NCBI RefSeq assembly: GCF_021531255.1 | Contig: NZ_JAFBIO010000005.1 | Span: 58,018-122,017, forward strand | Reading direction: 5' to 3' | Origin: Allofournierella massiliensis | GTDB lineage: Bacteria; Bacillota; Clostridia; Oscillospirales; Ruminococcaceae | Length of the DNA: 64,000 nt | Shown here: positions 16,658-28,961 of the stretch, piece after piece | Position numbering within the stretch: position 1 is the stretch's first letter | Layout of the letters: every line of letters begins with the position of its first letter | Made by a program: the position numbers and the translations under genes | The notes under the pieces: model-generated | What the model was told of the DNA's origin: nothing | The model's database searches: none | Seen by the model: only the letters and a program-made list of their open reading frames with translations

Positions 16658-17920
16658 ATGTTGGAACAGTTTTATCCCTACAATGCCCGGGCGCTGGAAT
16701 TGGATGAACAGGCCCTGCGGCTCTGCCGGCCCTATTTTGAAAAGATGGAGGAGATCCGGGATTACAACCAGATGAAGATGCTGCACGCCTTTACCGAATG
16801 CGAGGTGTCCAGCAGCCATCTGGTGGGCACCACCGGCTATGGTCTGTGGGATTCCGGCCGCTCCAAGCTGGAAGAGGTGGTGGCCCGGGTGATGGGCGCC
16901 GAGGATGCCCTGGTGCGCAGCCAGTTCATGTCGGGCACCCACACCCTCACGGTGGCCCTGTTCGGCCTTTTGCGGGCGGGGGATACCCTGCTGGCAGCCA
17001 CCGGCCGGCCCTATGACACCCTGGAAGGGGTGATCGGCCTGGGCGAGGCGGGCAAGGGCTGCGGCACCCTGGCCGAGTACGGCATCCGGTACGACGAGGC
17101 GCCCCTGAAGGCGGATTTCACCCCGGATTACGAGCTCATCGCCCAAAAAGCGCCGGGGGCCAAGGTCTGCCATATCCAGCGCAGCCGGGGGTATACCCAG
17201 CGCAACGCCTTTGACCTGGAGACCATCCGGAAGGTGATTCAGACTGCCCGGCAGGCAAACCCGGATATCATCATCCTGGTGGATAACTGCTACGGCGAGT
17301 TCACCCAGACCCGGGAGCCCTGCGATGTGGGGGCCGACCTGGCGGTGGGCAGTTTTATCAAGAACCCGGGGGGCGGCATCTCTCCCACCGGCGGGTATAT
17401 CGCCGGCCGGGCGGATCTGGTGGAGCTGTGCGGCCACCGGTTTTCCGCCCCCGGCACCGGCCGGGAGATCGGCTGCACCCTGGATACCCTGCGGGATATG
17501 TTCCTGGGCTTTTACTATGCCCCCGGGGTAGTTTGCGAGGCCATCAAGACCGCCATCTATGCCCAGTGCCTGCTGGAACTGGTGGGCGTCAAGCCGGTGC
17601 CCCGCTATTATGAGGATCACAACGACATCGTCACCTGCTTTGACAGCGGCAGCGCCGCCGCCCTTACCGGCTTCTGCCAGGGGGTACAGGCCAGCAGCCC
17701 GGTGGACAGCTACGCCGCCCCCGAGCCCTGCGCCGAGCCGGGTTACACCGACCAGGTGATCATGGCCAGCGGCAGCTTTACCATGGGCAGCACCATCGAA
17801 CTGAGCTGCGACGGGCCCCTGCGGGCCCCCTACACCTGCTATCTGCAGGGCGGGGTGAACTTCACCGCGGGCCGGGCCGGCGTATTGATGGCAGTGCAGA
17901 AGGCGTATCTGGAGGGCTGA
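16658..17920 (+). CDS. Methionine gamma-lyase family PLP enzyme (aluminium-resistance protein type)
   Basis: A 420-residue fold-type I PLP protein of the PF06838 kind (B. subtilis YnbB relatives). The Schiff-base lysine is expected at Lys 235 in GSFIKNPGGGISPTGGY; VDNCYGEF gives the cofactor-contacting Asp. Members are annotated as methionine gamma-lyase or aluminium resistance proteins, but the true reaction in most is unproven. It starts 16 bases after the acetyltransferase stop with AAAGGAAC as ribosome site, so may share the murD transcript. Confidence 0.85.
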   Translation: MLEQFYPYNARALELDEQALRLCRPYFEKMEEIRDYNQMKMLHAFTECEVSSSHLVGTTGYGLWDSGRSKLEEVVARVMGAEDALVRSQFMSGTHTLTVALFGLLRAGDTLLAATGRPYDTLEGVIGLGEAGKGCGTLAEYGIRYDEAPLKADFTPDYELIAQKAPGAKVCHIQRSRGYTQRNAFDLETIRKVIQTARQANPDIIILVDNCYGEFTQTREPCDVGADLAVGSFIKNPGGGISPTGGYIAGRADLVELCGHRFSAPGTGREIGCTLDTLRDMFLGFYYAPGVVCEAIKTAIYAQCLLELVGVKPVPRYYEDHNDIVTCFDSGSAAALTGFCQGVQASSPVDSYAAPEPCAEPGYTDQVIMASGSFTMGSTIELSCDGPLRAPYTCYLQGGVNFTAGRAGVLMAVQKAYLEG

Positions 17921-18024
17921 TAAAAAGCAAGTTAAAAAACTACCAAACTTTTCCTTTCTCCTTCGGTGAAAGCGCTGATTTTTGTGGGTGACCGTCAAAA
18001 TATTGGAAATGTCCAGCAATGGAT

Positions 18025-18054
18025 TTGACTTTCTGTCCTTAGAATTGGTACAAT
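18025..18054 (+). promoter_or_regulatory. Sigma-A promoter for the AGCS symporter
   Basis: TTGACT (18025-18030), 18 bases, TACAAT (18049-18054) with TGG as extended -10. It predicts a 5' leader of about 140 bases before the symporter ATG. Confidence 0.7.
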
Positions 18055-18202
18055 GTGTGAAGAAACTATGTACAATTCGTGACAGGAAGGAGGCGCAGGG
18101 GCAGAGTCCCGGCCCGCTCAGGCGCGGCCGGATGAGTTGCAGCGCCGGAAAAGCCAAAGCGAGACAGAGCTTCCGGCATCGAACAGGAAAGAGAGAGAGA
18201 TT

Positions 18203-19606
<1,404 letters not shown>

Positions 19607-19643
19607 TGTTCCTGATTCGGGCTTGAAATCGTAAAGCGCGGCA

Positions 19644-19688
19644 CTGCCCGCCCGGCCTTATCGCAAGGCCGGGCGGGCAGATTTGCTT
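19644..19688 (+). terminator. Hairpin after the AGCS gene, weak T tract
   Basis: A perfect 16-base stem (CTGCCCGCCCGGCCTT and complement, loop ATCGC) followed only by ATTTGCTT. It may be a partial terminator or an mRNA-stabilising stem between the symporter and the racemase-like gene. Confidence 0.6.
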
Positions 19689-19720
19689 GCCAAGGGAAAG
19701 AGAAAAGGGAGGGAAAGAAA

Positions 19721-20788
19721 ATGTATCCTCGCGTAATGGTGAACCTGGGCCATCTGCGGCAGAATGTGCGCACCATGAAAGCCCTGTGTGACGAAAAGGG
19801 GATTTCCATCACCGGCGTTACCAAGGTATTCCGGGGCGATCCCCGCATTGCCAAGATCTTTCTGGAAGAGGGCCTGACCATGCTGGGGGATTCCCGGGTG
19901 GAAAACCTGAAGCGGATGAAGGATCTGCCGGGAGAAAAATGGCTGATCCGGCCGCCCATGCTCAGCGAGGCGGCAGCCACCGCCCGCTTTGCGGATGCGG
20001 CGCTCCACTCGGAATGGGAAGTGATCCAGGCAGTGGCGGAGCAGGCCTACCGCATGGGCCGGCAGCACAAGGTGATCCTGATGGCGGACCTGGGGGATAT
20101 CCGGGAAGGCTATGTGGATTATGAGGAACTGCTGCGGGTGGCAGCCCGGGTGGAAAGCCTGCCGGCAGCCACCCTTTATGGGCTGGGGGTCAACCTGACC
20201 TGCTTCTCCTTCATCCAGCCGGATACCGAGAAGCTGGAACAGCTGGCTCGTCTGGCCCAAAAGGCAGGGGAAGCGGCAGGGCATCCCCTTCAGATCGTCA
20301 GCGGCGGCAATTCGGCCACCCTGGACCTGATGCTGCGGGGCGGCATCCCGGCCGGAGTCAATGATCTGCGCCTGGGCGAAGGGCTGCTGTTCGGCCGGGA
20401 GCGGGCAAAGTACCAGTATCTGCCCGGCACCTTCCAGGATGTATTCACCCTGGAGTGCGAGATCGTGGAACTGAAGGAAAAGCCCTCCCTGCCCTGGGGC
20501 CAGGTGGGGGTGGATTCCTACGGACACAAGCCGGAGTTTGTGGACCGGGGCCCCAAGCGGCTCAAGGCGGTCTGCGCCCTGGGCAAGCAGGATTTCGACC
20601 CGGAGACCACCTGGCCGGAAGACCCCGGTGTCCTGATCCTGGGGGCAAGTTCCGACCACCTGATGCTGGATGTGACCGACAGCCGGCAGGAGTACCGGGT
20701 GGGCGGCACGGTGCGGCTGCGCCTGGGGTATTTTTCCACCATGCGGGCCTTCACCTCCGATTATGTGGAAAAGGTTTATCTGGATTGA
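19721..20788 (+). CDS. orr: PLP-dependent racemase of the alanine racemase N-domain type, probably ornithine racemase
   Basis: A 355-residue fold-type III PLP enzyme. The cofactor Lys is expected at residue 35 in TGVTKVFRGDP. The sequence LGDIREGY, GLGVNLTCF and SGGNSATLDLML matches the Orr family of Clostridia, which interconverts L- and D-ornithine at the start of anaerobic ornithine breakdown. The other ornithine-pathway genes (orn aminomutase, ord, ort) are not in the window, so another amino acid may be the substrate. Ribosome site GGGAGGGAAAG. It could read through from the AGCS symporter upstream. Confidence 0.78.
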   Translation: MYPRVMVNLGHLRQNVRTMKALCDEKGISITGVTKVFRGDPRIAKIFLEEGLTMLGDSRVENLKRMKDLPGEKWLIRPPMLSEAAATARFADAALHSEWEVIQAVAEQAYRMGRQHKVILMADLGDIREGYVDYEELLRVAARVESLPAATLYGLGVNLTCFSFIQPDTEKLEQLARLAQKAGEAAGHPLQIVSGGNSATLDLMLRGGIPAGVNDLRLGEGLLFGRERAKYQYLPGTFQDVFTLECEIVELKEKPSLPWGQVGVDSYGHKPEFVDRGPKRLKAVCALGKQDFDPETTWPEDPGVLILGASSDHLMLDVTDSRQEYRVGGTVRLRLGYFSTMRAFTSDYVEKVYLD

Positions 20789-20823
20789 AAAAAGGGCTCC
20801 GCGGTTTTCCGCGGAGCCCTTTT
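20788..20823. terminator. Bidirectional hairpin terminator
   Basis: AAAAGGGCTCCGCGG and its complement around a short loop, with T runs on both strands, between the racemase and the converging VWA gene. Confidence 0.9.
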
Positions 20824-20836
20824 GAAACTTTGAAGA

Positions 20837-22204
20837 TCACTTGCAGACGTGGCAGCAGTGGAGGTCCACATCCAGGTACTGGGCCAGGAACCGGGCTTTC
20901 AGCCGGCGCTGGGCACACATTCCGCCGCCGCAGAAGTTGGTCTTTTCCGGCACCACAAAGGGGATGCACTTGACCAGGATATCCCGGCAATAGGCGCCGC
21001 TGTGGGCAGGCACCGTATAGATCTTGGTGCCCACCGTCTGCTCGGTGCCCTCCTCATCCTCTTCGGTGAGGATGACGGCCAGCGCCACCCGGCGGCCGGG
21101 GCAGACGTTTTTCAGCCGCACATCCAGCTGCAGGATCCGGCCCAGGCCCTCCAGCTGCAGGTCCCCTGCGTTGAACTCCATGGAGCTCTGGCAGGAATCC
21201 ATGGTGAGGTCCACCGGCTGGGGGCATTCCTCCGGGATGACGGTCAGGTCGCAGTCCACCTGGATGGAGGGGCTGGGGAAGGAAACCTGGTTGCCCTCCG
21301 CATCCTGGTACACCACCGAGGCGTTCACCGGCCGCAGACCGGATTCGCTGCCCACATGCCGCACCAGAAACTCCAGGGCCGCGCCCTCGCTGGCATAGGC
21401 GCCCAGCTCCCCGATGGTCCAGGTCAGGGTGGTGGGGCCGGTGAGATTGGCCGAACCCTTGGTGGGGGTCATGACGCTGATGATCTGGAAATCGTCGGTG
21501 ACCGTCTCCTCAATGGAGATATCGGTGGCGCCCGGCTTGGTGATGTTGATGGCCAGGTTCTTGAAGATCTCGCTCAGCTCGGCATCATCCGGGGTGATGA
21601 ATACATGGGTGCTGTCCGGGTCGGTGGCCCAGTCATTCAGGGCGGCCTCATCCAATCCCTGGGAACCCTTCAGGCCAATGCAGTAGATGATCACGCCCTC
21701 CGCCCGCAGGGAGGCGGCCACAGGGGCCGGCGCAGGGCCGGCGGTGGTTTCCCCATCGGTGAACATGATGAGTACCTTCTGGTTGGAGGAGGAACAGTCA
21801 AACAATTCTCCGGCCTTTTCAAAGGCGTTGGCGTGGTTGGTGCTGCCCCCGGCGGAAAGGCCGTCGACGGTGTCTTTCAGCTGTGCCACCGAGCTGGTGA
21901 GGGGGCAGTCCTGGGCGGCGGTATCGGAAAAACTCACGATGCCCATGCGGGTGCCGTAGCCCAGATAGCCGTCCTGGGCGCTGTCGGTGGCTTGGTCCAC
22001 AATGTCGATAAAGGTTTTGACCCCGCTTTTCAGGTTGGCCAGGGGGCTGCCGGCCATGCTGCCGGAGCGGTCCAGCACCAGAACAATATCGGCAGGGGAA
22101 CTGACGATATCCGGCGTGGCTGTGACCGATAGGGTAACCTTGAATTCGCCGCCGCAGTCAATGCGGCCGACGCTGATCTCCTTGTTGGAATTGGTGATGC
22201 CCAT
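20837..22204 (-). CDS. VWA-domain protein with Cys-rich C-terminus
   Basis: A 455-residue protein lacking a signal peptide. The VWA domain occupies about 38-225 with a complete MIDAS: DRSGS (45-49), the Thr in GGSTNHANAF and the Asp in FTDGETT. It is followed by a beta-sandwich-like middle (about 235-330) and a region rich in cysteine (at least a dozen, including CPQP, CQSS, CPGR, CGGGMC and a terminal CCHVC). Related proteins occur in gut Clostridia; their role is unknown to me. The metal-binding site suggests protein binding; the Cys-rich tail suggests metal or disulfide structure. Single gene, ribosome site AAAGGAG. Confidence 0.8.
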   Translation of the reverse strand: MGITNSNKEISVGRIDCGGEFKVTLSVTATPDIVSSPADIVLVLDRSGSMAGSPLANLKSGVKTFIDIVDQATDSAQDGYLGYGTRMGIVSFSDTAAQDCPLTSSVAQLKDTVDGLSAGGSTNHANAFEKAGELFDCSSSNQKVLIMFTDGETTAGPAPAPVAASLRAEGVIIYCIGLKGSQGLDEAALNDWATDPDSTHVFITPDDAELSEIFKNLAINITKPGATDISIEETVTDDFQIISVMTPTKGSANLTGPTTLTWTIGELGAYASEGAALEFLVRHVGSESGLRPVNASVVYQDAEGNQVSFPSPSIQVDCDLTVIPEECPQPVDLTMDSCQSSMEFNAGDLQLEGLGRILQLDVRLKNVCPGRRVALAVILTEEDEEGTEQTVGTKIYTVPAHSGAYCRDILVKCIPFVVPEKTNFCGGGMCAQRRLKARFLAQYLDVDLHCCHVCK

Positions 22205-22288
22205 GTTGAAGATTCTCCTTTCTCGAATGGGTGTGCTTTCGGTACACTATATGCGGCAGATTCCGGCAAAGGTACTCAAAGGCAAAAA

Positions 22289-22322
22289 GAAAAAGCCGTC
22301 CCGTCGGGGGCGGCTTTCTTTG
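22289..22322 (-). terminator. Terminator of the degV-type gene
   Basis: AAAGCCGTCCC-loop-GGGGCGGCTTTCTTT hairpin with a T run on the minus strand side, in the 148-base gap after the DegV gene. Confidence 0.75.
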
Positions 22323-22351
22323 AGGAGATTCGAGAAGGGGCAGGGCAGGTT

Positions 22352-23200
22352 TTAGCTTTCCCGGGCAAAGAAGGCGATGCCGGCGCACCGGGGGCCGGTA
22401 TGGGTGCCGATGGCGGGCCCCACATGGCACAGGGGGGCGGCGGGCAGTTTCAGGTTGCCGGTGAGATATTGCTGGATGGGCTCCGCGCCCCGGGGATTCT
22501 GGGTATAACCTATCACCATGCCGCTGTCCGGGTCTATGCCGCCCTCGCTGTCGATCAGCTTGAAGAGGGAGACATAGGCCCCCGGCAGGCCCCGGCCCTT
22601 GCCGGCCAGCTTGACCTTGCCGTCCTTGAGGATGATGACCGGCTTGATGCCCAGCAGATTGCCGGCCACCGCCACGGTGGCGGGCAGGCGGCCGCCCTTG
22701 TGCAGGTACTTCAGGTCGTCGATCAGGGCTACCAGCCGCACCCGCTTTTTCTCCTGTTCCAGGGTCTCGGCGATCTGGGCGGCAGTGCGCCCGGAATCCC
22801 GCAGCCGGGCCGCCAGGCGGACCAGCAGGTTCAGGCTGAGGGCGGCTGCCTGGCTGTCCACAATATGGATGCCGGAATAGCCTGCCAGGTCGGCAGCTGC
22901 CCGGGCCCCCTGGATGGTGCCCGAGAGCTCGCCGGACAAAAGAACTGCCACCACCTCATCGCCGGCTTCCTGGGCCTCTTCAAACAGATCGGTCCAGCGG
23001 GAGAAGGGGGGCTGGCTGGTGGTGGGCAGTTTGTCACAGGCTGCCAGCTTCCGGTAGAATTCCTCGGGGCTCAGTTCCACCCGGTCCCGGTAGGAAGTAC
23101 CGTCCTCAAAGGTGACGCCCAGGGCCACCACATGGACATTCAGGCGGGCGGCCTGTTCGGGGGTGAGATCGCAGGATGAATCGGTGATGATGCGTACCAT
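22352..23200 (-). CDS. DegV family fatty-acid-binding protein
   Basis: A 282-residue DegV-fold protein with the signature ITDSSCDLTPE at residues 5-15 and TTSQPP (about 60-65), which line the buried lipid site. In Firmicutes such proteins (FakB type) present fatty acids to the kinase FakA; no fakA is visible here, so the exact role is inferred from the family. Ribosome site AAAGGAG, seven bases before the ATG. Confidence 0.88.
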   Translation of the reverse strand: MVRIITDSSCDLTPEQAARLNVHVVALGVTFEDGTSYRDRVELSPEEFYRKLAACDKLPTTSQPPFSRWTDLFEEAQEAGDEVVAVLLSGELSGTIQGARAAADLAGYSGIHIVDSQAAALSLNLLVRLAARLRDSGRTAAQIAETLEQEKKRVRLVALIDDLKYLHKGGRLPATVAVAGNLLGIKPVIILKDGKVKLAGKGRGLPGAYVSLFKLIDSEGGIDPDSGMVIGYTQNPRGAEPIQQYLTGNLKLPAAPLCHVGPAIGTHTGPRCAGIAFFARES

Positions 23201-23247
23201 AAAAGCACTCCTTTGTCCTTGGCAAGAAAATCAGATGGATGAAAAAC

Positions 23248-25065
<1,818 letters not shown>

Positions 25066-25084
25066 GGGCGATTCCTCCATTCTA

Positions 25085-25093
25085 TGTTATAAT
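25085..25093 (+). promoter_or_regulatory. Extended -10 promoter for niaR
   Basis: TGTTATAAT upstream of niaR, overlapping the glgB leader region; the -35 is poor. It lies about 125 bases before the niaR ATG. Confidence 0.45.
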
Positions 25094-25218
25094 AACTCTA
25101 TTCTAACGCAAAACGGGCCGCGATAAAAGGACGATTCACGTCCAAGCGGGAAGAATGAAACAAAAAAGAGGCTTTTGCCCGGTTTTTGGCAGGCAATAGT
25201 CTGGAAAGGAAGAAAAAG

Positions 25219-25743
25219 ATGACGGCACAGCACAGACGGGAGGAAATTCAAAAACGGCTGGACAATGCCCAGGGCCCCCTCAGCGCGTCGGCGCTGGCCG
25301 CTCAACTGGGGGTATCCCGCCAGATTGTGGTGGGGGATATTGCCCTGCTGCGGGCAGCGGGCGCCCAGATCATCGCTACCCCCCGCGGGTACCAGAAGGG
25401 AAGCACCGGGGTGCGGATTCTGGTGGCCTGCTGCCATGACGGGGGCGAGGGGCTGCGCCGGGAGCTGTATGCTGTAGTGGATAACGGGGGTGTGGTGGAA
25501 GATGTGATCGTAGAAAACCCCCTGTACGGGGAGATCACTGGCCGGCTGCACATCACCAGCCGGTACGACGCGGATATCTTTGTGGAAAAGGCGGCCCGCC
25601 AGCCAGACTGCCTGCTGAGCAGCATGACCGGAGGGGCCCATCTGCACACCATCATCTGCCCGGATGAGGAGACCGGGGCGAGGATCCGGGAGCAGCTGGC
25701 GGGGCAGGGCCTTTTGTATGAAAACAAAGGGGGTGCCCGGTGA
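25219..25743 (+). CDS. niaR: NiaR-type niacin-responsive repressor (HTH plus 3H domain)
   Basis: A 174-residue regulator: a winged HTH (about 5-60, SASALAAQLGVSRQIVVGDI) and a 3H ligand-binding domain named after conserved histidines, seen here in ACCHDGGEG, RLHITSR and GGAHLHT. The family represses niacin uptake and NAD synthesis genes when nicotinate is plentiful. The start follows GGAAAGGAAG; an upstream ATG has no ribosome site. Its stop overlaps the GTG start of the next gene (GTGA), an unusual partner because niaR is usually beside a niacin transporter. Confidence 0.88.
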   Translation: MTAQHRREEIQKRLDNAQGPLSASALAAQLGVSRQIVVGDIALLRAAGAQIIATPRGYQKGSTGVRILVACCHDGGEGLRRELYAVVDNGGVVEDVIVENPLYGEITGRLHITSRYDADIFVEKAARQPDCLLSSMTGGAHLHTIICPDEETGARIREQLAGQGLLYENKGGAR

Positions 25744-26849
25744 GCGGCAAGGGGCTTTTCCGGCAGGGCGGATTTCTGGCAGGCTGCGGGGGGCCTCTGG
25801 CTTTTCTGGCAGCCGGCTGCCTGCTGGTAGGCGCTTTCCGCTTGGCCCGGAAAAACCGCCCGGCCATGGAATGGGTGGCCGCCCATATTTCCGTTCCTTT
25901 CAAGCGGGCTGCCAGCGCCCTGGTGAATCCGCTGCCCTTCAGCGGGGCCGAGGCGGTCTGCCTGTTGGTGGGCTGCGGGGCACTGGCCTTCCTTATCCGG
26001 GGAATCTGGCGGCAGATCCATGGCCAGGGCGGGCTGGGGAGCTGCCTGTTGGTTCTGGCGGCCCTGGCGGTCTGGATCTATGCAGGGGTCTGCCTGTTCT
26101 GGGGCATACATTACTACACCGAGAGTTTTGAGAAAAAAGCCGGGATGAGCGATGAGGGGGTCAGTCTGGACCAGCTGGAACAGGCGGCTCTTTGGTTCCG
26201 GGAAAAGGTGAACGAGACTGCGCCGCTGGTAAAGCGGGATGAAAACGGGGATTTTGGGTATACTTGGAAGGAGATCCTTGCGGATTCGCCAGGCCTGTAT
26301 GACGGGGTCCTGGAGGAATATCCCTTCCTGGCAGGGCCGGAGCGCAGTCCCAAGCCGGCGCTCTTTTCCAAGCTGATGAGCGCCTCCAACTTTACCGGAT
26401 ACCTCTTTCCCTTCTTGGGGGAATCCACCCTGAATGTGGATTGCCCGGCGGTATTTATCCCGGTGACAGTGGCCCATGAGTTCTCCCACCAGCGGGGAGT
26501 GGCCCAGGAAGAGCAGGCCAACTTTGTGGGCATTGAGGCCTGTATTGCCTGTGACAAGCCGTCCTATGTGTACTCCGGGTACCTGTTCGGCTACCTGCAC
26601 CTGACCAACGCCCTCTGGGAAGCGGACCCGGAAAGATGGGCCAGGGTAGAGGAGGGCCTTTGTGCCCAGGCCAAGCAGGATATGGCTCTCAACAATGCTT
26701 ATTGGGCCCAGTACCAGGAAAAAGTGGTGGCCAATACCATGCAGAGCGTGTACGAAAACTTCCTGTACAGCTATGACCAGAGCATGGGCATCCGCAGCTA
26801 CGGGGCCTGTGTGGATCTTCTGGCCCAGAAATACGGGGGCGAAGGGTAA
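25740..26849 (+). CDS. DUF3810 membrane protein with a HExxH site
   Basis: A 369-residue protein beginning with GTG inside the niaR stop. Three hydrophobic helices (about 12-35, 75-95, 100-125) precede a soluble domain with the zinc-peptidase-like motif HEFSH in TVAHEFSHQRGVAQEEQANF and a downstream Glu in NFVGIEA, consistent with the DUF3810 family. Proteolysis is an inference from the motif; no substrate is known. Coupling to niaR hints at regulation by niacin status. Confidence 0.82.
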   Translation: MSGKGLFRQGGFLAGCGGPLAFLAAGCLLVGAFRLARKNRPAMEWVAAHISVPFKRAASALVNPLPFSGAEAVCLLVGCGALAFLIRGIWRQIHGQGGLGSCLLVLAALAVWIYAGVCLFWGIHYYTESFEKKAGMSDEGVSLDQLEQAALWFREKVNETAPLVKRDENGDFGYTWKEILADSPGLYDGVLEEYPFLAGPERSPKPALFSKLMSASNFTGYLFPFLGESTLNVDCPAVFIPVTVAHEFSHQRGVAQEEQANFVGIEACIACDKPSYVYSGYLFGYLHLTNALWEADPERWARVEEGLCAQAKQDMALNNAYWAQYQEKVVANTMQSVYENFLYSYDQSMGIRSYGACVDLLAQKYGGEG

Positions 26850-26852
26850 AAT

Positions 26853-26902
26853 AAAAAACCGGCCGGGCATCCTGCAAGGGATGCCGCAGCCGGTTTTTTT
26901 AT
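26853..26902. terminator. Bidirectional hairpin terminator
   Basis: AAAAAACCGGC-CGGGCATCC and its complement with T7 on the plus side and T-rich sequence on the minus side, between the DUF3810 gene and the converging dehydratase. Confidence 0.9.
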
Positions 26903-26930
26903 GGATACAAGGCAGCAGTGGCGGGAAGAA

Positions 26931-28607
26931 TCAATCCTCGCTGTTGTGGTACAGCCAGGTGCAGCCCTTGTCCACCCCTTCCACCATGGCCCGATAGGCG
27001 CCCAGGACGCCCTTGGCCGGGTGGAGGGGCGGCCGGACCTGGGCCAGGCGGCGGCGGATCTCCTCGTCGCTCGCTTCCAGGTGGATGGTGCGGGCGTTGA
27101 TGTCGATCTCGATCATATCCCCGTCCTGCACGGCGGCGATGGGGCCGCCGTCCCAGGCTTCCGGCGTTACATGGCCGATGCAGGGGCCCCGGGTGGCACC
27201 GGAATACCGGCCGTCAGTGACCATGGCGCAGCTGGTGTGGAGTCCCATGCCCACCAGCATGGCGGCCGGGATGGACATTTCCCGCATGCCGGGCCCGCCC
27301 TTGGGCCCCTCATACCGGATGACCAGCACGCTGCCGGGCTGAACGCCCCGGCCCGCCATAAATTTGCGCAGATCGTCCTCCGAATCAAAGCAGACCGCGG
27401 GCCCCCGGTGATGGAACATCTCAGGCACCACACCGCTCTTTTTTACAATGCAGCCGCCCGGGGCAATGTTGCCATACAGGACGGCGAAGCAGCCGTCCGG
27501 GTACAGGGGATCCTCCACCGAGTGGATCACTTCCGGGTCGACCCGGCGGGAGAAATGGTCCAGAAATTCGCCCAGAGTACCGCCCATGGCCAGCCGGGCA
27601 TTGGTATCCAGATAGGGGCGGATGGCCTGGAGGGTGGCCCCCACGCCGCCGGCCTTATAGTAATCATAGATGCTGTAGCGGGAGGAAGGTTTGAACTTGG
27701 CGATGCAGGGCACATGGCGCTGGATCTCGTCAAAATCCCCCATATCCAGCTTGACCCCCATCACCCGGGCCAGCGCGCAGATGTGCAGCTGGGAGTTGGT
27801 GGAGCCGCCGGTGGCCGCCACATGGCGCAGACCGTTTTTCAGGCTGCTCTCGGTGACGATGTCATGGAAGCAGATCCCTTCCCGGGTCAGTTCCACGATC
27901 CTTTCCCCCACATCCCGGGCCTGTTTATACTTGGCCGAGGAGCAGAACAGCATGGTGGTGCTGTCGATGGGGCACAGACCAATGGCCTCGGCAAATACTC
28001 CCATGGTGTTGGCGGTGCCGTACATGCTGCAGGTACCGCAGGAAAAACAGATGTTCTCCCGGTAGCGGGTAAAGGTCTCCTCACTGATCTTGTCGATGTT
28101 CCGGGCCCCGATGGATTCCTTTAAATCGGGGGTCACAAAGGTACCGTCCTCCGCCTCATAGGGCAGCATGCTGCCCGCCGTGAGGAAGAGGCAGGGCTTA
28201 TCCAGGGCGGCGGCGGCCATCAGCATGCCGGGCACGATCTTGTCACAGCTGCACAGGAACACCAGGCCGTCAAAGGAATGGGCGTTGGCCATGGCCTCGA
28301 TGCTGCCGGCGATCAGATCCCGCTGGGGCAGGATGGAATGCATACCCAGGCCCTGGGCCATGCCGTCACAGGGGGCGGGCACACTGAACTCGGCAGGGGT
28401 GCCACCTGCCGCCCAGACCCCTTCCTTCACATACTGCACCAGTTCCTTGAACACCCGGTGTCCCGGGTTCACGTCGGTATAGGAATTGGCAATGCCAATC
28501 ACCGGCTTGTGCAGGTCGCGGGTGCGGTACCCGCAGGCATTCATCAGGCCTACATAGTACCCCTCCTGGGGATCATCCGGGTTGCGCCCGCCCTTCCATT
28601 CGGTCAT
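26931..28607 (-). CDS. IlvD/Edd-family dehydratase, probably dihydroxy-acid dehydratase
   Basis: A 558-residue iron-sulphur dehydratase. Cluster-ligand Cys occur in [13 protein letters not shown] and [24 protein letters not shown] and [14 protein letters not shown] are active-site segments. If it is IlvD it makes the 2-oxo acids of valine and isoleucine synthesis. The N-terminus ([13 protein letters not shown]) is less standard than in classical IlvD, and no other ilv gene adjoins it, so a sugar-acid dehydratase of the same family is possible. Ribosome site AAAGGAG. It ends at a shared terminator. Confidence 0.8.
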   Translation of the reverse strand: MTEWKGGRNPDDPQEGYYVGLMNACGYRTRDLHKPVIGIANSYTDVNPGHRVFKELVQYVKEGVWAAGGTPAEFSVPAPCDGMAQGLGMHSILPQRDLIAGSIEAMANAHSFDGLVFLCSCDKIVPGMLMAAAALDKPCLFLTAGSMLPYEAEDGTFVTPDLKESIGARNIDKISEETFTRYRENICFSCGTCSMYGTANTMGVFAEAIGLCPIDSTTMLFCSSAKYKQARDVGERIVELTREGICFHDIVTESSLKNGLRHVAATGGSTNSQLHICALARVMGVKLDMGDFDEIQRHVPCIAKFKPSSRYSIYDYYKAGGVGATLQAIRPYLDTNARLAMGGTLGEFLDHFSRRVDPEVIHSVEDPLYPDGCFAVLYGNIAPGGCIVKKSGVVPEMFHHRGPAVCFDSEDDLRKFMAGRGVQPGSVLVIRYEGPKGGPGMREMSIPAAMLVGMGLHTSCAMVTDGRYSGATRGPCIGHVTPEAWDGGPIAAVQDGDMIEIDINARTIHLEASDEEIRRRLAQVRPPLHPAKGVLGAYRAMVEGVDKGCTWLYHNSED

Positions 28608-28829
28608 ATCAACAGCTCCTTTTCAGCAGAAATCTATACGGGAATACAAACAACAGGAACTTTCTCCATATCTCCAGTTTAACGGAAAAAGAGTACAAAG
28701 TAAAACATGAAAAAACATAAAAATAAACAAGAATAAACTTGTGAATCACTGCCCGGGAAAATCCGGCATGGCAGCGCCGGGGCAAAGCTGGGAAAAGGGG
28801 CAGGCGGAAAAGAAAAAACTTGCCCTTGT

Positions 28830-28858
28830 TTGCAAAAGAAGGGCGCATGGATTATAAT
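28830..28858 (+). promoter_or_regulatory. Sigma-A promoter for the FtsW/RodA gene
   Basis: TTGCAA (28830-28835), 17 bases, TATAAT (28853-28858), about 100 bases before the ATG. The rest of 28608-28961 is AT-rich with no gene. Confidence 0.7.
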
Positions 28859-28961
28859 CAGGATACTATACTGTTAACAGGCTATGAGGCACGGCGTTTC
28901 CCGGCGGACGGGCTGCAGCCAAGGGGAAAGCCTGCGTTTTATTTTTTGAGAAGAGGGGCAT

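Noticed and set aside
18055..18202. Glycine riboswitch upstream of the AGCS gene
   Set aside because: GGGGCA and CTCAGGC occur, but the order and spacing of the conserved core (ACCG...GGACAGAG) do not fit, so only a generic structured leader is claimed.
28609..28848. 79-codon frame upstream of the dehydratase gene
   Set aside because: Overlaps the promoter region and is Phe/Arg-rich without family resemblance; no ribosome site.
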